Shown here: positions 61,734 through 64,000 of the stretch, one piece after another | How the letters are laid out: every line of letters starts with the position of its first letter | Numbering within the stretch: position 1 is the first letter of the stretch | DNA from: Eudromia elegans | Lineage: Eukaryota > Chordata > Aves > Tinamiformes > Tinamidae | Length of the DNA: 64,000 bases | Reading direction: 5' to 3' | Assembly (NCBI GenBank): GCA_003342815.1 | Contig: PTEX01000303.1 | Coordinates: 381,660-445,659 of the forward strand | Made by a program: the position numbers and the translations under genes | The notes under the pieces: generated by a model | Databases searched by the model: none | Seen by the model: only the letters and a program-made list of their open reading frames with translations | What the model was told of the DNA's origin: nothing

Positions 61734-61739
61734 CATCAA
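61734..61739. repeat. 6-bp target-site duplication (CATCAA)
   Basis: Exact partner of 60862-60867. Confidence 0.92.
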
Positions 61740-63102
61740 ATGATTCTCATTTTGGAAATATTTATTTATATCTTCTATGAAGGTTCCATCTAACTGCTGT
61801 CTTTGTTGTAGAATAAATGATCAGTGATATCCCAGTATGACTGACATAACATGTATTTATTATGGACTCTGAAGGTTTTGGCAGACTAAACTGTATGTGT
61901 ACTTCTGTAGGTAAGTCTTGTTCTATGCAATGGTTTTTTTTCATTTAAAAGTGTTATGATGCAGGCAGAACTTAGTTTTCTTATCAAAAAACTAGAGTTA
62001 ATTCAATAGAACCTTTCAATATTTCTTTCTCCTATTATATTGATTTTAATTTTGCTTCAAAGTCATAAAATTGCCATAAAAAAGACAGACTATTACTCTA
62101 AGTATATTTTATTGTATTTTCATTTGCAGCTTACTCTTGTTAAGTGCATACAGCCATGGATGCTCTAAAATTAAAGCTTTATTATCTTATTCTGTAGTTT
62201 AAGATGGCAATGTGTCCAAGATTTAAATACAAAATCTGAAATGACGAATGATTTTAGAAAAACACACCTCGTGTATCAAGAAGCACACTTTGCATTGTTT
62301 TTGTATCTCTTTTTTAAACATTTTTTTTCCTAAGTCATTATAGATGGCAATTAACAGAAGTTCTTAAATATTGAAAATTACCTCCTTTTCACTCACCTTA
62401 ATTTCTCATGCATTTCTACACCCATTCCTCAGCTCTTCTCCATCTCTGCTCTGATTTCACCATTGATGTAACTGCCTCATTCCTGTATCAATCCTTTTAT
62501 ACATATGTATCTTTTTAGGTGATATTATTTTCTCTTCTATTATGTTCCACATTGAAAGAGTTTCAAGGACAAAACCACTGATAATAAGTTAAACATACAT
62601 ATTCTATTCACTTGATGAAGCACTGTAGGAAAGTACTGGCTGTTCAATCAGCTCTAAACAAAGTAAGAGCTCCTGAAATAGCGACCAAAAAATGCAAAAA
62701 AAAAATATTATGTAGCACAAACATCTGAGAGGAGCTAAAGTAGCAAAGTTTATAAATAAATTACTGTAAAACCAAGGACTTCAGCAGAATCTGCTCATCC
62801 AAGGACAGTTTTCCCTGGAAATCTGATCGTCATAGTTCAGAAAAGTGCATCCCACTTTTTTTTTTTTGTATTTTTTTTCACTGAATTTGATTGCTAATTT
62901 TACAGTTTTATGATTTTTGCTTCTACCAAGCAGGTAAGTCTCTCCTCAGTGTGAAAGATTTTCCTTTAATTAGCTGTAAAACACAAAATTTTACAATGAT
63001 TTTTACTGATTTACAAATCTTGGGAGGCTTTTCAGGTTACATAAACTTTCTGGAACACCTGATAAAGTCACAGAGCAGTTGAGTCCAGAGTATGTCCAGA
63101 GT

Positions 63103-63123
63103 ATGTGCCATAGCATGGCACAT
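63103..63123. repeat. Hairpin, 9-bp arms and 3-nt loop
   Basis: ATGTGCCAT and ATGGCACAT around AGC. Length is within chance expectation. Confidence 0.75.
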
Positions 63124-63286
63124 TGGAGAAAACCATCTCTTCTGAAGCTTGATTTGTGTATGCAAGTTTTAGTGAAAGATTAGATAGAGCAGCATAGGAC
63201 GGTGTTTTTTCTAGTTTCTGCTTTTTTGTGTAAGTAGGAATTTTCTGTACTTCATGGTAAGTTTATATACCAAAGGTATTGATGCC

Positions 63287-63331
63287 TTTTTTTTTTTTTT
63301 TTTTTTTATGTGTGTGTGTCTGTGTGTGTGT
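63287..63331. repeat. T21 run followed by (TG)n
   Basis: Twenty-one T, then ATG and about ten TG units with one TC interruption. Confidence 0.85.
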
Positions 63332-63771
63332 TTGAGATATAAAGAATGAATAGATATATGAATAGATGATATATGATATATCTATGATTCTATGATTCTA
63401 AGTCTTCACCCTACACTTCATCTGTATGTAATTCCTCCTTTAAAGGAAACACTTTGCTGAAAACTACATCATTGTTCCAACAACTAATAATGACACCATG
63501 ATTACATATAGTCAATGCAAATTGAAAAATATATATTTATAATATGCATATATTTAAATATATTTATATATTTAAAATATACAAAAATATTTTTTCTATA
63601 TATTAATAGACCAATTTAATTTTTATATATACATTAACTGAAAATAGTTCACATGTTAAACAGAAGAAAAAAAAAGTACTGAAGTCTAATATATAATCTC
63701 ACAAGAACAATTACTACAAGATTTTCTAAGTGTAGTCCACTGCTGCTACTTTGATCAGATAATTTAGGAAT

Positions 63772-64000
63772 CATAGAATCATAGAATGGCTAGGGTTGGA
63801 AGGGACCTGTAGAGGTCATCTAGTCCAACCCCTCTGCACACGCAGGGTCCCCTAGAGCATGTGGCACAGGGTGATGTCCAGGCGGGTTTGGAAGATCTCC
63901 AGAGAAGGAGACTCCACCACCTCTCTGGGCAGCCTGTTCCAGGGCTCTGTCACCCTCACCGTTAAGAAATCCTTCCTCAAGTTCCTGTGGAACTTTTGGT
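63772..64000 (-). mobile_element. CR1 LINE 3' end, minus strand, runs off the window
   Basis: The left end has two clean octamers (CATAGAAT at 63772-63779 and 63780-63787). Next come the 3' UTR (GGTTGGAAGGGACCTGTAGA) and then the end of ORF2 with the [15 protein letters not shown] block on the minus strand. Sequence match to the 2499 copy is close. It continues past base 64000, so its full length is unknown. Confidence 0.94.

Larger units (their letters stand above)
61740..63771. other. AT-rich noncoding DNA with simple repeats
   Basis: No gene seen. Contains a small hairpin at 63103-63123 directly after an 11-bp duplication (GTCCAGAGTAT, about 63083-63105), a T21-(TG)n tract at 63287-63331 and an AT tract at about 63525-63605. 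Confidence 0.65.

Noticed and set aside
63384..63400. Octamer-like ATTCTATG repeats as a CR1 3' end
   Set aside because: No CR1 body lies upstream; the stretch grades into a degenerate ATGATA simple repeat.

Overview
This window looks like a gene-poor, AT-rich stretch of a bird genome. The case for a bird rests on at least eight fragments of the CR1 LINE. Several end in the CR1-type 3' octamer repeat (ATTCTRTG)n instead of a poly(A) tail, and several encode recognisable CR1 reverse-transcriptase (RT) blocks. No host protein-coding exon, tRNA, rRNA or CRISPR array could be supported. Apart from the CR1 pieces, the open frames are short and show no recognisable domain. I infer an intergenic desert or the inside of a very large intron; the species cannot be named from the sequence.

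Layout. 1-31 kb: AT-rich unique DNA with microsatellites, one CR1 3' end with an open 178-codon RT tail (2499-3113), and two probable LTR relics whose ends are not fixed (about 4766-5420 and 19680-20062). 31.3-33.3 kb: two solo LTRs in the same orientation (31323-31961 and 32714-33319), each with a perfect 6-bp target-site duplication (TSD). 34.7-51.3 kb: four small CR1 pieces and a second copy of the 32.7 kb LTR at 46387-46990. 54.2-54.85 kb: a minus-strand solo LTR with an AAGAAC TSD. 56.3-58.6 kb: a head-to-tail CR1 composite with RT motifs A, B and C readable. 60.9-61.7 kb: a longer minus-strand solo LTR with a CATCAA TSD, a 23-bp internal tandem repeat and five ambiguous bases. The window ends inside another minus-strand CR1 (63772-64000).

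The five firm LTRs have TG...CA ends. Four have perfect 6-bp TSDs and the fifth a degraded pair, which fits class II (ERVK/beta-like or alpha-like) retroviruses. None is attached to gag, pol or env sequence, so each is a recombined solo LTR. Three of the four LTR types (31.3, 32.7/46.4 and 54.2 kb) share TGTTG starts, ACC-x-GCA-like ends, a GGTG-containing block about 135-150 nt before the 3' end, and a short hairpin just inside the 5' end. I infer they are diverged members of one lineage.

The least explained structures are perfect inverted repeats in otherwise unique DNA: 30-bp arms around a 78-nt spacer at 44213-44350 (next to a 9-bp triplet repeat), 13-bp arms with a 1-nt centre at 51518-51544, and 12-bp arms with a 4-nt loop at 12537-12564. 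They are candidate template-switch products or RNA hairpins. I did not find a convincing new gene system in the window.
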